From Haloplasma contractile (GTDB taxonomy: Bacteria > Bacillota_I > Bacilli_A > Haloplasmatales > Haloplasmataceae): a stretch of DNA of 64,000 nt. Each line of letters starts with the position of its first letter. The stretch's first letter is position 1. The stretch is taken from positions 50,221 through 114,220 of the forward strand of contig JAENYC010000007.1 in NCBI GenBank assembly GCA_016841945.1, written 5' to 3'. The notes under the pieces were generated by a model, which saw nothing but the letters and a program-made list of their open reading frames with translations, was not told where the DNA came from and made no database searches. This document shows, in pieces, positions 42,046 through 53,482 of the stretch. A program made the position numbers and the translations under genes.

Positions 42046-42687
42046 ATGCGTAATTATGGAGAGTTAATCGTGTATAGAAGTTTAAAAAAATATAATATTT
42101 TACTATGGATTAGTTTAGCTTTGTTTATTTCACTCATTATATCATCTTTTACATATCAATTTGATTATGCATTACAAGTGATAACACTCATTATTAAAGG
42201 TTGTTTAATTATTATCTATTTAATCATTCATTTTAAACTTATAAAAAATGATCATTCAAAAGCGGTTGTTTTTGCATTTATAATCATCATGATATTAAAT
42301 GTAATGTTACTATATATAGATACCTTACCACTGATAGCATCTGATGTACATGTATTGAGATTGCTTTCTCGGATTGTTATACATATTCTTTATAGTATAC
42401 CTTCACTTATTCTATTATTATTTTATCTCATTAATATAATCATCATAGGTTTAAATAAAATTACAATTATTTATAAAATGATTTTCATTATGATTTTAAT
42501 CGGTTATGCATCAAGTAGTTTTATCACTAAAATATCTACATTATTAACTAACTTGTATAACCTTTCTTTAATACATAATCATCGAATTATTAATAATGTT
42601 TTATCACTGATTCAAAGCTTTTTATATTGTATTTTAATCTATAATTATATTTGTAGTATAAATAAATTGGAAGATTTGAACACATAA
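42046..42687 (+). CDS. Multi-pass membrane protein of unknown family
   Basis: 213 residues with about six hydrophobic segments, very rich in Ile and Leu, and short polar loops. AAGGAGG precedes ATG, so expression is likely. The N-terminus MRNYGELIVYRSLKKYN is cytoplasmic by charge. There is no motif, signal or domain I can name. It has no operon partner: fba's terminator lies before it and the ZIP gene starts about 100 bases later. Confidence 0.6.
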   Translation: MRNYGELIVYRSLKKYNILLWISLALFISLIISSFTYQFDYALQVITLIIKGCLIIIYLIIHFKLIKNDHSKAVVFAFIIIMILNVMLLYIDTLPLIASDVHVLRLLSRIVIHILYSIPSLILLLFYLINIIIIGLNKITIIYKMIFIMILIGYASSSFITKISTLLTNLYNLSLIHNHRIINNVLSLIQSFLYCILIYNYICSINKLEDLNT

Positions 42688-42787
42688 AGTGCTCACATAT
42701 TATAAAAACCCAATTCATAAACAATAATATCATTTTCAATATATAGTCTATATATTAATAATAGAGATTGTATTTGGAGTGATAGTT

Positions 42788-43597
42788 TTGAATTGGATAA
42801 GTGATTTAAATGCAGTTACTTTGGCTTTATTAGGAACTATATTTACTTATTTTGTAACCATGTGTGGAGCATCATTAGTATTCTTTTTTAAAAATGTAAA
42901 AAAAGAAATATTAGATATGATGTTAGGATTTGGTGCAGGCGTGATGATTGCAGCTTCATTTTGGTCCTTATTAGCACCTGCTATTGATATTGCAGAATTA
43001 AACGGTAATATATCCTGGATTCCACCATTAATTGGATTTTTAATAGGAGCAGGATTTTTACTCATAGTCGATATTTTCATACCTCATATACATGCTGATA
43101 ATGAAATGAGACATAAAGAAGGCGTAAAAACAAATTGGCAGCGAAGCATTTTATTGGTTTTAGCTATTACCTTACATAACATACCAGAAGGATTGGCAGT
43201 AGGTGTTGCATTTGGTGCCGCTAAGTTAGGATTGGAAGGTGCTACTTTATATGGTGCTATTGCCTTGACCATAGGGATTGGTTTACAAAATTTTCCAGAA
43301 GGAGCAGCTGTAAGTGTACCATTAAGAAGAGAAGGATTATCTAGAAGAAAAAGTTTTTGGTATGGTCAATTATCTGGAATAGTAGAACCTATTTCGGGTG
43401 TAATCGGTGCTTTACTTGTCATCACAATGCGTCAGTTATTACCTTATGCATTAGCTTTTGCAGCTGGTGCTATGATTTATGTGGTAGTTGAGGAACTCAT
43501 TCCTGAATCGAAATCAAATAAAGAAGCAAAAATCGCTACAATAGGGGCTATATTAGGATTTGCGGTAATGATGACATTAGATGTCGCTTTAGGATAA
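42788..43597 (+). CDS. ZIP-family divalent metal transporter
   Basis: About 269 residues from TTG 42788 (GGAGTGA just upstream); a GTG at 42779 in frame would add three. Eight hydrophobic segments. The paired ZIP motifs are ITLHNIPEGLAVGVAFG and IGLQNFPEGAAVSVPL, and VVEELIPES lies near the end, as in ZupT/GufA-type transporters for zinc or related metals. A His-containing loop (FIPHIHADNEMRH) between segments 3 and 4 is typical. Confidence 0.9.
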   Translation: MNWISDLNAVTLALLGTIFTYFVTMCGASLVFFFKNVKKEILDMMLGFGAGVMIAASFWSLLAPAIDIAELNGNISWIPPLIGFLIGAGFLLIVDIFIPHIHADNEMRHKEGVKTNWQRSILLVLAITLHNIPEGLAVGVAFGAAKLGLEGATLYGAIALTIGIGLQNFPEGAAVSVPLRREGLSRRKSFWYGQLSGIVEPISGVIGALLVITMRQLLPYALAFAAGAMIYVVVEELIPESKSNKEAKIATIGAILGFAVMMTLDVALG

Positions 43598-43716
43598 AAA
43601 AAATAGGAAAAAGCCTTTAAAAATATCTCTTTTTCCGATATAATGACAGTGGATATATTTAAAAAAATGAATATAAAACCATAACAAAATTTATATTAGA
43701 TAGACAATCATGAAAT

Positions 43717-43743
43717 AGGTGCACCTAAAAAGGTGCATTTTAC
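43717..43743 (+). terminator. Hairpin before the FAD oxidoreductase gene
   Basis: The stem TAGGTGCACCT/AAAAAGGTGCA with a T-rich end lies in the ~170-base gap. It may end transcription from the ZIP gene. Confidence 0.55.
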
Positions 43744-43769
43744 ATTGACATATACTAAGGAGTGTTGGC

Positions 43770-45179
43770 ATGAAATACGATGTTATTGTTGTTGGGGCTG
43801 GTCCTGCTGGAATATTTACTTGCTATGAACTAATGTTAAAAAAACCAGAGTTTAAAGTTTTATTAATTGACAAGGGTCATGACATTTATCATAGACGATG
43901 CCCTATATTGGAAAAAAAGATTGAAAAATGTCCAATTAATCGTGAAGGAAAATCGAGTTGTCACCCTGCTTGTTCTATCACAAATGGATTTGGTGGAGCA
44001 GGGGCATATTCAGATGGTAAGTTCAACATTACTAGTGAATTTGGTGGCTGGATGGCAGATTATTTACCAACAAATATTGTAGAAGAGTTAATAGAGTATG
44101 TAGATTCAATAAATTTACAACATGGAGCGACAGAACAGATTACAGATCCTTATACAGACGATGTAAAAATAATCGAGAAAAAAGGTTATGCGGTTGGCTT
44201 AAAACTATTAAGGGCTAAATTACGTCATCTAGGTACTGAACAAAATCTAAATATATTAAAAAATATATATGAAGAGATGAATGACAAAATCGATTATTTA
44301 TTTGAACAAGAAGTTATCGATTTAGAAATTGTAGGGAATAAAATAAGTGGTGTTATATTAAAGAATGGAAATAAGCTAGAAGCTAGTTATATTGTAGTCG
44401 TCCCTGGTCGTGATGGGTCTAGCTGGTTAAGAAAAATGATGCGAAAAAACCAGATTAAAATGACAAACAATCAAGTTGATATTGGAGTTCGAGTTGAAAC
44501 AAACGATATCATCATGGATGAAATTAATAAACATCTCTATGAAGGTAAATTTATTTTTAGAACCACTGTTGGTACAACCGTTAGAACTTTTTGTTCTAAT
44601 CCTTCTGGACATGTGGTAATTGAAAATCATTCAGGTACCATGTTAGCCAATGGACATGCTTATAAGAATCCAAAATTAGGAAGCAATAATACAAACTTCG
44701 CTTTATTGGTCTCTCATACATTTGATGAACCCTTTGATAAACCAAATGAATATGCGCATGAGGTATCAAAATTAGCTAATATGTTATCTAATGGAAGGAT
44801 TATTGTACAAAAGTATGGAGATATTTTAAAAGGAAGAAGAACGACAGACAAACGGATGAAGGAAGGTTTTGTATCACCAACCTTACAAGAAGCATCGCCT
44901 GGAGATTTAGGTTTAGTATTACCGTATAAGACGATGAAATCCTTAATAGAAATGACTGAAGCACTGAACCATATTACCCCAGGTATCGCATCTGAACATA
45001 CACTCTTTTATGGCGTAGAAGCAAAATTTTATTCAGCAAGACCTAAGGTCAATGAAAACTTTGAAACTCAGATAGAGGGCTTATATGTTGGAGGCGATGG
45101 AGCTGGTATCACTAGAGGTTTAGCGCAAGCAGGTGCAAATGGTGTATGGATTGCTAGAAGCATAATAGATAAAAAATAA
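43770..45179 (+). CDS. FAD-dependent dehydrogenase of the COG2509 type
   Basis: 469 residues. The N-terminal dinucleotide fold has VVGAGPAGIFTCYEL; GFGGAGAYSDGKFN and a Cys-rich loop (RRCPILEKKIEKCPI, SSCHPACS) follow; the C-terminus closes the FAD site with EGLYVGGDGAGITRGLAQAGANG. This widespread family of putative FAD-dependent oxidoreductases has no settled substrate. AAGGAG precedes ATG. It starts 22 bases before purA's start region and is probably co-transcribed with it. Confidence 0.85.
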   Translation: MKYDVIVVGAGPAGIFTCYELMLKKPEFKVLLIDKGHDIYHRRCPILEKKIEKCPINREGKSSCHPACSITNGFGGAGAYSDGKFNITSEFGGWMADYLPTNIVEELIEYVDSINLQHGATEQITDPYTDDVKIIEKKGYAVGLKLLRAKLRHLGTEQNLNILKNIYEEMNDKIDYLFEQEVIDLEIVGNKISGVILKNGNKLEASYIVVVPGRDGSSWLRKMMRKNQIKMTNNQVDIGVRVETNDIIMDEINKHLYEGKFIFRTTVGTTVRTFCSNPSGHVVIENHSGTMLANGHAYKNPKLGSNNTNFALLVSHTFDEPFDKPNEYAHEVSKLANMLSNGRIIVQKYGDILKGRRTTDKRMKEGFVSPTLQEASPGDLGLVLPYKTMKSLIEMTEALNHITPGIASEHTLFYGVEAKFYSARPKVNENFETQIEGLYVGGDGAGITRGLAQAGANGVWIARSIIDKK

Positions 45180-45200
45180 AAGATTACATGGAGGATATAA

Positions 45201-46481
<1,281 letters not shown>

Positions 46482-46482
46482 T

Positions 46483-46516
46483 AAAAAGTTATCCACAAAG
46501 TGTGGATAACTTTTTT
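46483..46516. terminator. Bidirectional terminator made of two inverted perfect DnaA boxes
   Basis: A 15-base perfect stem: AAAAAGTTATCCACA (46483-46497), a 3-base loop, TGTGGATAACTTTTT (46501-46515). Each arm contains the consensus DnaA box TTATCCACA (46489-46497 and reverse 46501-46509). It serves convergent purA and the minus-strand gene beyond. Confidence 0.85.
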
Positions 46517-46934
46517 ATTGTTCTAAATGAATGGGTTGATGATCAATCACAATTTGTTTTAAAAATTGAAAACCTTCTTCACAAGATGTTGCGGTTAACA
46601 TCTTCTTTTCCATTGGACAAATATCTGTTTTATCTCTTCTTAAAATATGGTCAACTAAAGTTTCGAAATACACATGGACTTGATTTTCTTTTAGTAGATT
46701 TAGGGCTGGTTTGGATATAATTTTTGCATAAACTGTTGTTAACTTACAATATAATACGACATTTGCTATGGCTACACCAATCACTTTATCTATTAATATG
46801 GTCTTTTTATTAGGTTGGCCATTATAATATATATATTTAACGAATGGTTTTACACTGTTTTCTTTAGATTCATATATTATATGATTATCTAGCATTAAAA
46901 TACAAGTTTTATCTGGTTTTAATAAATGAAGCAT
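46515..46934 (-). CDS. DUF1893 family protein
   Basis: 139 residues. The pattern CILMLDNHIIYESKENSVKPFV, ILIDKVIGVAIANVVLYC, VYAKIISKPALNLL and ILRRDKTDICPMEKKML matches DUF1893, a small family with a conserved Cys in D.CP.EK, distantly like cytidine-deaminase folds. The activity is unknown. It begins 4 bases after an ECF transporter S component and is surely co-transcribed with it, so it may act on the transported vitamin or precursor. Confidence 0.8.
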   Translation of the reverse strand: MLHLLKPDKTCILMLDNHIIYESKENSVKPFVKYIYYNGQPNKKTILIDKVIGVAIANVVLYCKLTTVYAKIISKPALNLLKENQVHVYFETLVDHILRRDKTDICPMEKKMLTATSCEEGFQFLKQIVIDHQPIHLEQ

Positions 46935-46938
46935 TTAT

Positions 46939-47460
46939 TTAATTATTACTAAATCCATAAACAGAATTAATACGATCAATCACAATCGGTATGATAATGA
47001 GTTGTACAATAATGCCAATCATTCCCACAGTAAAACTTTCTAATGTAGAGATAATAACAAATCCCTTTCCTAATATGAAATGACCGATAAAATAGACACT
47101 CAATAAATAAGCAATTCTACCCATCATCATAGCGATGACTAATGATAAATAAATGTTATTTCTCTTCTTGAAATATAAATATCCAAAAACTATGCCATAT
47201 ACAGCTGTTTCAAAGGTGATAAATATAACCATTGGAAAAGGGGGCATACCGGTAAAACTACTTAAAATTGGAGTTAATAAACCAACAGATAAACCAACTA
47301 ATGGGCCAAAGAAGCCACCAGCAAAAAAAGCAGAGTAATGAATAGGTAACAACTTTGAACCTAATTGAAGTGTAGGTGCAAATGCAAAGTGAAATATAAA
47401 AGGAAGTATAATTCCAAAAGCGATGATAACAGCTGAAAAAGTTATCTTTTTTGTGTTCAT
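46939..47460 (-). CDS. ECF transporter substrate-binding (S) component
   Basis: 173 residues with about six membrane segments. The N-terminal KKITFSAVIIAFGIILPFI, LLPIHYSAFFAGGFFGPLVGLSVG and the following helices are the pattern of ECF S components, which bind a vitamin or related small molecule and use shared EcfA/EcfT energising subunits (not in this window). The specificity cannot be read from sequence. AGGAGG precedes ATG. It is head-on to the surrounding replication direction, with DUF1893 downstream. Confidence 0.8.
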   Translation of the reverse strand: MNTKKITFSAVIIAFGIILPFIFHFAFAPTLQLGSKLLPIHYSAFFAGGFFGPLVGLSVGLLTPILSSFTGMPPFPMVIFITFETAVYGIVFGYLYFKKRNNIYLSLVIAMMMGRIAYLLSVYFIGHFILGKGFVIISTLESFTVGMIGIIVQLIIIPIVIDRINSVYGFSNN

Positions 47461-47748
47461 ACTAAGTCAACCTCCTATGTTCAATATAATCATTATACGT
47501 ATAAATTGTATAATAGTAAAGTAAAAAACATAAAATTAAATAATGCTAAATGGTGAAAAAATAAATATTTTACTTTATCTAAATAAATTGTATAATAATA
47601 TTAATTGAAAACATCTCATAAATATTTAAAATCACCTTGCAAAATAAATGTTAACGCTTTAAAATAGAAGTGAATATTTCCATAGGGATATATTTCTTTT
47701 CATGAAGGGGACAGTTTTAGATTGTTCAAAAAAAACAGGAGGGATACA

Positions 47749-49425
47749 ATGTATAAGTCAGATTTAGAAATCGCAAAAGAAGCAAAGATGCTTCCGATTG
47801 AAAAAATCGCAGAACAATTAGGAATTTCAACCGATAATATTGAAATGTACGGAAAGTACAAAGCAAAATTATCATTAGACTTATTTGATAAGTTAAAAGA
47901 TGAGAAAGATGGTAAAGTCATTTTAGTAACAGCGATTAATCCAACACCAGCTGGTGAGGGGAAATCAACTACGACAGTTGGATTAGGAGAAGCATTTGCT
48001 CGTCTTAATAAAAAGGCAATTATTGCCTTAAGAGAGCCTTCTTTGGGTCCTGTTATGGGAATTAAAGGTGGAGCTGCAGGAGGCGGATATGCCCAAGTCG
48101 TACCAATGGAAGATTTAAATTTACATTTTACTGGTGATATTCATGCCATTACTGCTGCGAATAATACCTTAGCAGCATTAATTGATGCACATATGTACCA
48201 TGGAAATGAACTTAATATCGATCCTAAAAATATTACATGGAAACGTTGTTTAGATGTTAATGACCGTGCTTTACGTGAAGTTATCATTGGAGCAGGAAAT
48301 CGTGTCACCGGTGTTATGCGTAGGGATGGATTTAATATTTCAAGTGCATCAGAAATCATGGCAGTATTTTGTTTAGCTACTGATTTAGAGGATTTAAAAG
48401 CACGTTTAGCAAGAATTGTGATTGGATATACTTATGACAAGAAACCTGTGACTGTAGGGGATTTAAAAGTTGAAGGTGCTATTACATTATTATTGAAAGA
48501 TGCACTTAAACCAAATCTAGTACAAACTGTTGAAAACACACCAGCATTAGTACATGGTGGACCATTTGCAAACATTGCACATGGATGTAACTCCATTATT
48601 GCTTCAAAATTAGGGATGAAAATGGCTGATTATTTAATCACAGAAGCTGGGTTTGGTGCAGATTTAGGAGCTGAGAAGTTCTTAGATATTAAGTGTCGTA
48701 TTGCAGGAATTAAACCAAGCGCAGTAACAATTGTTGCAACAATTCGTGCATTAAAAATGCATGGTGGTGTACCTAAGACGAACCTAAAAGAAGAAAATGT
48801 TGAAGCATTACGTAAAGGAATTGAAAATCTTGAAAAACACATTGAAACTGTTAAGGCATTTAACTTACCATATGTTGTTGCTTTAAATAAATTTGTTACT
48901 GATACGGATGCTGAACTAGATGCATTATTACAATGGGGTAAAGAAAATAATCATCCTATCGAAATGTCAGAGGTTTGGGAGCATGGTGGCAAAGGTGGAG
49001 AAGCCCTTGCAAAACGCTTAATTGAAGAAATAGATAAAGTGGAAGAAAATAAGTTTAATCCAATATATGATGTGAATGATTCAATCGAAGACAAAATTAT
49101 TACCATCGCAAAGAAAGTATATGGTGCTGATGGTGTAGATTTTACGGATCAAGCGAAAAAACAAATTGCAGAATATAAAGCATTAGGTTGGGACAAATTA
49201 CCAATTTGTATGGCTAAGACGCAAAACTCATTAACTGATGATGCAAAAGTATTTGGCCGTCCACGTGGATTTAGAATAACAGTTAGAGAATTCAGTCCAT
49301 CAATAGGAGCAGGCTTCCTTGTTGCTTTAACTGGAAATGTTATGACAATGCCAGGATTAGGGAAACATCCAGCGGCATTAGATATGGGTGTTGATGATGA
49401 AGGTAATGTTTACGGATTATTCTAA
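47749..49425 (+). CDS. fhs: Formate-tetrahydrofolate ligase
   Basis: 558 residues from ATG at 47749 (CAGGAGGG upstream); the open frame runs from TTG 47722 but without a binding site. It makes 10-formyl-tetrahydrofolate from formate and ATP. Marks: [56 protein letters not shown] and [12 protein letters not shown]. The ~290-base upstream gap shows no named riboswitch. Together with folD and purB downstream it supplies formyl groups for purines. Confidence 0.97.
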   Translation: MYKSDLEIAKEAKMLPIEKIAEQLGISTDNIEMYGKYKAKLSLDLFDKLKDEKDGKVILVTAINPTPAGEGKSTTTVGLGEAFARLNKKAIIALREPSLGPVMGIKGGAAGGGYAQVVPMEDLNLHFTGDIHAITAANNTLAALIDAHMYHGNELNIDPKNITWKRCLDVNDRALREVIIGAGNRVTGVMRRDGFNISSASEIMAVFCLATDLEDLKARLARIVIGYTYDKKPVTVGDLKVEGAITLLLKDALKPNLVQTVENTPALVHGGPFANIAHGCNSIIASKLGMKMADYLITEAGFGADLGAEKFLDIKCRIAGIKPSAVTIVATIRALKMHGGVPKTNLKEENVEALRKGIENLEKHIETVKAFNLPYVVALNKFVTDTDAELDALLQWGKENNHPIEMSEVWEHGGKGGEALAKRLIEEIDKVEENKFNPIYDVNDSIEDKIITIAKKVYGADGVDFTDQAKKQIAEYKALGWDKLPICMAKTQNSLTDDAKVFGRPRGFRITVREFSPSIGAGFLVALTGNVMTMPGLGKHPAALDMGVDDEGNVYGLF

Positions 49426-49453
49426 TCTATAATATATAAAAGGGGCGATTAGT

Positions 49454-50563
49454 ATGTCAAAAAAATTATTTACACCAGGGCCTGGAAATGTCCCACAATT
49501 TATACGTGTACAATTATCCAAAGACCTCATTCATCATAGGATGAGTGATTATGAGAAAATCTTAAAACGTGTAGAAAAAAAGCTGCAAGAAGTGTTTATG
49601 ACTAAACAAGATGTGTTAGTTCTAACCTCATCCGGTACAGGCGCAATGGAGTCATCTGTTGTTAACTTGTTTTCTAAAGGTGATGAAGTGCTGGTCATTA
49701 ATACAGGTTTTTTTGGGCAACGGTTTATAGATATCTGTAATACATATGAATTAAAAGTACATCAAATAGATTATAAATGGGGACAAACATATCAACTTCA
49801 AGACGTTAAGGAGATGTTTAATAAACATCCTAAAATTAAAGGTGTCTTTGTTACCTATCATGAAACATCAACTGGTGTTTTAAATAATATTGAGCCGTTA
49901 GGTGAGTTTGTACATACAACAAGCGCTCTATTAATCGCAGATTGTATCAGTGGTATGATTCATCATCCATTTGAATTTGATAAATGGAAAGTAGATTGTG
50001 CAGTAGCATCAAGTCAAAAGGGTTTTTTGTTACCACCTGGACTTGCTTTTGTCGCTTTATCAAAAAAAGCAAAAGAAGCGATGACCGAATCTAATCTTCC
50101 AAAATACTACTGGAATTATCAAAAATATATCAATTACTTTAAAAAAGGACAAAATCCTTATACGCCTTCTATATCATTGGTATTAGCCTTAGACATCGCC
50201 TTAGATATGATTTTAGAAAAAGGTATTGATAGAATTATACAAGAAAAAATGATGTTAAGAAAATACATTGAAGCGAAAATGCAAGAGTTAGGATTTGAAT
50301 TGTTTATAAAAGATGAAGTGATTAAAGGCAATGTATTAGTTCCTATTCTATCAAACCACAATTATGATATTAATAAATTAGTTAATTTTCTAGATAATCG
50401 ATATAATATAACTGTATCTAAAGGACAAGGTCCATATACTGAACTTATGCTTCGTATTGGATTCTTAAGTGAATTTTCATATGAAGATATTGATGATTTA
50501 GTTAATAAAATACTTGAGTATAAGGCGATTGAAGACGAAAATCAAAATGAACAGGTTAGTTAA
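49454..50563 (+). CDS. Class V aminotransferase (serine/alanine-glyoxylate type)
   Basis: 369 residues. The start LFTPGPGNVP, the SSGTGAMESSVVNLFSKGDEVLV loop, ADCISGMIHHPFE (cofactor Asp) and the Schiff-base Lys in ASSQKGFLLPPGLAF place it in the AGXT/serine-glyoxylate or serine-pyruvate branch of PLP enzymes. Reaction direction and substrates are not decided by sequence. Its place between fhs and folD suggests a link to glycine/serine one-carbon supply. GGGGCG is the weak binding site; it starts 28 bases after fhs. Confidence 0.85.
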   Translation: MSKKLFTPGPGNVPQFIRVQLSKDLIHHRMSDYEKILKRVEKKLQEVFMTKQDVLVLTSSGTGAMESSVVNLFSKGDEVLVINTGFFGQRFIDICNTYELKVHQIDYKWGQTYQLQDVKEMFNKHPKIKGVFVTYHETSTGVLNNIEPLGEFVHTTSALLIADCISGMIHHPFEFDKWKVDCAVASSQKGFLLPPGLAFVALSKKAKEAMTESNLPKYYWNYQKYINYFKKGQNPYTPSISLVLALDIALDMILEKGIDRIIQEKMMLRKYIEAKMQELGFELFIKDEVIKGNVLVPILSNHNYDINKLVNFLDNRYNITVSKGQGPYTELMLRIGFLSEFSYEDIDDLVNKILEYKAIEDENQNEQVS

Positions 50564-50572
50564 TATATGAAT

Positions 50573-50606
50573 AAATAAAGTCTATTCTAAGACTTCATTT
50601 ATTCTT
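50573..50606 (+). terminator. Hairpin between the aminotransferase gene and folD
   Basis: Imperfect stem AATAAAGTCT / AGACTTCATTTATT. It may cut transcription partially. Confidence 0.45.
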
Positions 50607-50629
50607 AAAAAATAAAGGAGATGTTAGAG

Positions 50630-51481
50630 TTGAGTGCAAAAGTAGTCAGCGGAAAAGAGTTAGCGAACAAAATTAGAGAAGAATTAAAAGATAAAGTAAG
50701 TCAATTTATCGAAGAGAAAAATATTGTTCCTCACCTTGTTGTTGTATTAGTAGGAGATGATCCGGCATCACAATCTTATGTAAAAGGTAAACAAAAAGGT
50801 TGTGAGCAAACTAATATGAAGTCAACTTTGATAAAATTACCAGTTGAAACCAAAGAAGAAGAATTGATTGAATTAGTGGAAAAATTAAATCATGATGAGA
50901 CAGTACATGGTATATTAGTTCAATTACCATTACCGAAGCACATTGATGAAAGTAAAATAATAAATACCATTAGCGTAGAAAAAGATGTTGATGGATTCAG
51001 TCCAATTAACGTCGGTAAAATGGTTTTAAAAGAAGATTGCTTTTTACCTTGTACACCAGCAGGAATTATTAAATTAATTAAAGAAACAAATATAGACATA
51101 ACAGGTAAACATGCTGTCATTTTGGGTAGAAGTAATATAGTTGGAAAACCAGTTTTACATCTATTATTACGTGAAAATGCAACAGTGACAATCTGTCATT
51201 CAAGAACCAAAGACTTAAAAGAATTTACAAAAGATGCAGATATTTTAATCGCAGCGATTGGTAAAGCAAAATTTGTAACAGCTGATATGATAAAACCAGG
51301 TGCTGTTGTTATTGATGTGGGTGTAAATCGTGTTGACAACAAATTATGCGGTGATGTAGATTATGAAAATGCATTAGAGGTTGCAAGTTATATTACACCA
51401 GTACCTGGTGGTGTAGGACCAATGACAATCACAATGTTACTAGAAAATACGTTTGAAGCATGTAAGAGAATAACAAAATAA
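50630..51481 (+). CDS. folD: Methylenetetrahydrofolate dehydrogenase/cyclohydrolase FolD
   Basis: 283 residues from TTG 50630 (AAAGGAG at 50614-50620); ATG 50621 touches that site and is too close. Bifunctional enzyme interconverting 5,10-methylene- and 10-formyl-tetrahydrofolate. Marks: [13 protein letters not shown] (catalytic Lys), [10 protein letters not shown] (NADP site) and [11 protein letters not shown]. It complements fhs upstream. Confidence 0.96.
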   Translation: MSAKVVSGKELANKIREELKDKVSQFIEEKNIVPHLVVVLVGDDPASQSYVKGKQKGCEQTNMKSTLIKLPVETKEEELIELVEKLNHDETVHGILVQLPLPKHIDESKIINTISVEKDVDGFSPINVGKMVLKEDCFLPCTPAGIIKLIKETNIDITGKHAVILGRSNIVGKPVLHLLLRENATVTICHSRTKDLKEFTKDADILIAAIGKAKFVTADMIKPGAVVIDVGVNRVDNKLCGDVDYENALEVASYITPVPGGVGPMTITMLLENTFEACKRITK

Positions 51482-51500
51482 AAACATCGGAGGCCAAAAA

Positions 51501-52793
51501 GTGATTGATAGATATAGTAGAGAAGAAATGAAACAACTATGGAGTGATGAGAATCGTTTTAATGCTTGGTTAAAAGTTGAGATATTTGCTTGTGAAGCTT
51601 GGGCAAAATTAGGTCATATTCCTTTTGAGGATGTTAAGCAAATTTCTGAAAAAGCAACTTTTAATATTGATCGTATACATGAATTAGAAAAAGAAACTAA
51701 GCACGATGTAATTGCTTTTACAAGAGCGGTAAGTGAAACCCTAGATGAAGAAAAAAAGTGGGTACATTATGGTTTAACATCTACTGATGTAGTTGATACA
51801 GCTTATGGATATATCTATAAACAAGTAAATGAAGTTTTAAGAAAAGATATAGAAAATTTTATTGAAATACTAAGAAAGAAAGCCATTCAATATAAACATA
51901 CGGTACAAATGGGGAGAACACATGGCATTCATGCTGAAATTACAACTTTTGGTATGAAATTAGCCCTATGGTATGAAGAAATGAAGAGAAATCTTCGTCG
52001 CTTTAATGATGCAGCAAACGATATAGAAGTAGGTAAGATATCAGGTGCTGTTGGGACCCATGCGAATATTCCTATTTATGTAGAAAAATATGTATGTGAT
52101 AATCTCGGGATAAGCGTCAGTAAAATTTCGACACAAACGCTTCAAAGAGATAGACATGCTCACTATCTATCTACCTTGGCATTACTGGCCTCTACATTAG
52201 AAAAAATCGCGGTTGAAATTAGACATCTACAAAGAACAGAAGTGAATGAAGTTAGGGAATATTTTGATAAAAATCAAAAAGGTTCATCAGCTATGCCTCA
52301 TAAAAGAAATCCTATTTCATCTGAGAATATATCAGGTTGTGCTAGAGTCATTCGAGGATATATGATACCCGCCTATGAAAATATCCCGTTATGGCATGAA
52401 AGAGATATTTCTCATTCATCAGTAGAGCGGATTATCATGCCTGATGCTACCATCTTATTAGATTATATGTTAAATCGATTTAGTAAGGTTATTGACCAAC
52501 TTGTTGTGAATGAAAAACAAATGCTTAAAAATATCGATAAAACAAATGGTGTTATATTTTCACAACGAGTGTTATTAAAATTAGTTGATAAGGGATTATC
52601 AAGAGAAGAGGCATACGACATAGTTCAACCCAAAGCGATGCTAGCTTATAAAAATGAATGTTCTTTTAAAGATATCATAAAACAAGATAAAAAAATAAAG
52701 GTATATCTAACCCTAGATGAAATAGAAGATTGTTTTAATGTGTCTTATCATTTAAAATCAATTGATGAAATCTTCGAACTATTGGGTTTATAG
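51501..52793 (+). CDS. purB: Adenylosuccinate lyase
   Basis: 430 residues from GTG at 51501 (CGGAGG upstream). It acts twice in purine synthesis (SAICAR to AICAR, adenylosuccinate to AMP). The lyase signature [16 protein letters not shown], the TSTDVVDTA loop and [10 protein letters not shown] are present. It begins 20 bases after folD, so fhs-aminotransferase-folD-purB read as one functional unit. Confidence 0.96.
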   Translation: MIDRYSREEMKQLWSDENRFNAWLKVEIFACEAWAKLGHIPFEDVKQISEKATFNIDRIHELEKETKHDVIAFTRAVSETLDEEKKWVHYGLTSTDVVDTAYGYIYKQVNEVLRKDIENFIEILRKKAIQYKHTVQMGRTHGIHAEITTFGMKLALWYEEMKRNLRRFNDAANDIEVGKISGAVGTHANIPIYVEKYVCDNLGISVSKISTQTLQRDRHAHYLSTLALLASTLEKIAVEIRHLQRTEVNEVREYFDKNQKGSSAMPHKRNPISSENISGCARVIRGYMIPAYENIPLWHERDISHSSVERIIMPDATILLDYMLNRFSKVIDQLVVNEKQMLKNIDKTNGVIFSQRVLLKLVDKGLSREEAYDIVQPKAMLAYKNECSFKDIIKQDKKIKVYLTLDEIEDCFNVSYHLKSIDEIFELLGL

Positions 52794-52805
52794 CGTTGTC
52801 ATCTT

Positions 52806-52848
52806 TCTTTGTTTAAGTGAATATACTTAAACAAAGAAGGTGATGAGG
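52806..52848 (+). promoter_or_regulatory. Hairpin at the ribosome binding site of the DUF6624 gene
   Basis: A perfect 13-base stem (TCTTTGTTTAAGT 52806-52818 / ACTTAAACAAAGA 52825-52837) runs into the GAAGG binding site (52836-52840) 8 bases before ATG. There is no T-run, so it is not a simple terminator; it may hide the site. Confidence 0.5.
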
Positions 52849-53454
52849 ATGGAAAAAAATAATGAAGAAATTGCTTTAAATTTAATCAAAATGATTAAAA
52901 GTGATTTTGCTCTTCAGGAGTCATTGTCTAAGAATAATGATTTATTAGAGGGATATCATCCTAAATTAGAAGCAATCCATCAAGAAAATGCAGAAAGATT
53001 AAAAGAAATAATTTATAAAATAGGATGGCCTACTGTAATTAAAGTGGGTGAAGAAGCAGCTTACGCTGCCTGGTTAATTTTACAACATGCGATAAGTTGT
53101 CCATCTTTGCAAAGAGAAAGCCTTCCCTTATTAATGGAACTTGCTAATCAAAATGAAATTTTTCCAAGTGAAGTAGCTGTATTATATGATAGAATTTGTT
53201 ATTTTGAGTTACGCCCTCAAAAATATGGCACACAATTTGATTTTGATGAAAATGGTGTATTAAACCCTTGGGAATTAGAAGATGAAGAAAATGTGGATAT
53301 TTATCGAAATCAGGTCGGATTACCACCACTTAATGAGACCATTAATCGAATGAGGAAAATCGCTGAAAAAACAAATGAAAAACCAACGAAACCTTATGAA
53401 GATAGAATACAAGAACGTAGAGAATGGGCAAAAAAAGTGGGGTGGATCAATTAA
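52849..53454 (+). CDS. DUF6624-like protein
   Basis: 201 residues from ATG 52849, after GAAGG; GTG 52840 and ATG 52843 overlap that site. The pattern HQENAERLKEIIYKIGWPT, GEEAAYAAWLILQHAI, LQRESLPLLMELA, LYDRICYFELRPQKYGTQF and NPWELEDEENVDIYRNQVGLPPL is typical of the DUF6624 group, cytoplasmic helical proteins of unknown role. A terminator shared with the opposite methyltransferase gene follows. Confidence 0.7.
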   Translation: MEKNNEEIALNLIKMIKSDFALQESLSKNNDLLEGYHPKLEAIHQENAERLKEIIYKIGWPTVIKVGEEAAYAAWLILQHAISCPSLQRESLPLLMELANQNEIFPSEVAVLYDRICYFELRPQKYGTQFDFDENGVLNPWELEDEENVDIYRNQVGLPPLNETINRMRKIAEKTNEKPTKPYEDRIQERREWAKKVGWIN

Positions 53455-53482
53455 AAAAAGCCAAAATTTTTGGCTTTTTATT
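53452..53482. terminator. Bidirectional terminator
   Basis: The stem AAAAAGCCAAAA / TTTTGGCTTTTT lies between the convergent DUF6624 and methyltransferase genes, with A and T runs on each side. Confidence 0.8.

Noticed and set aside
47640..47662. cre-like TGTTAACGCTTTAA upstream of fhs
   Set aside because: Two mismatches to the consensus at conserved positions; too weak to call.
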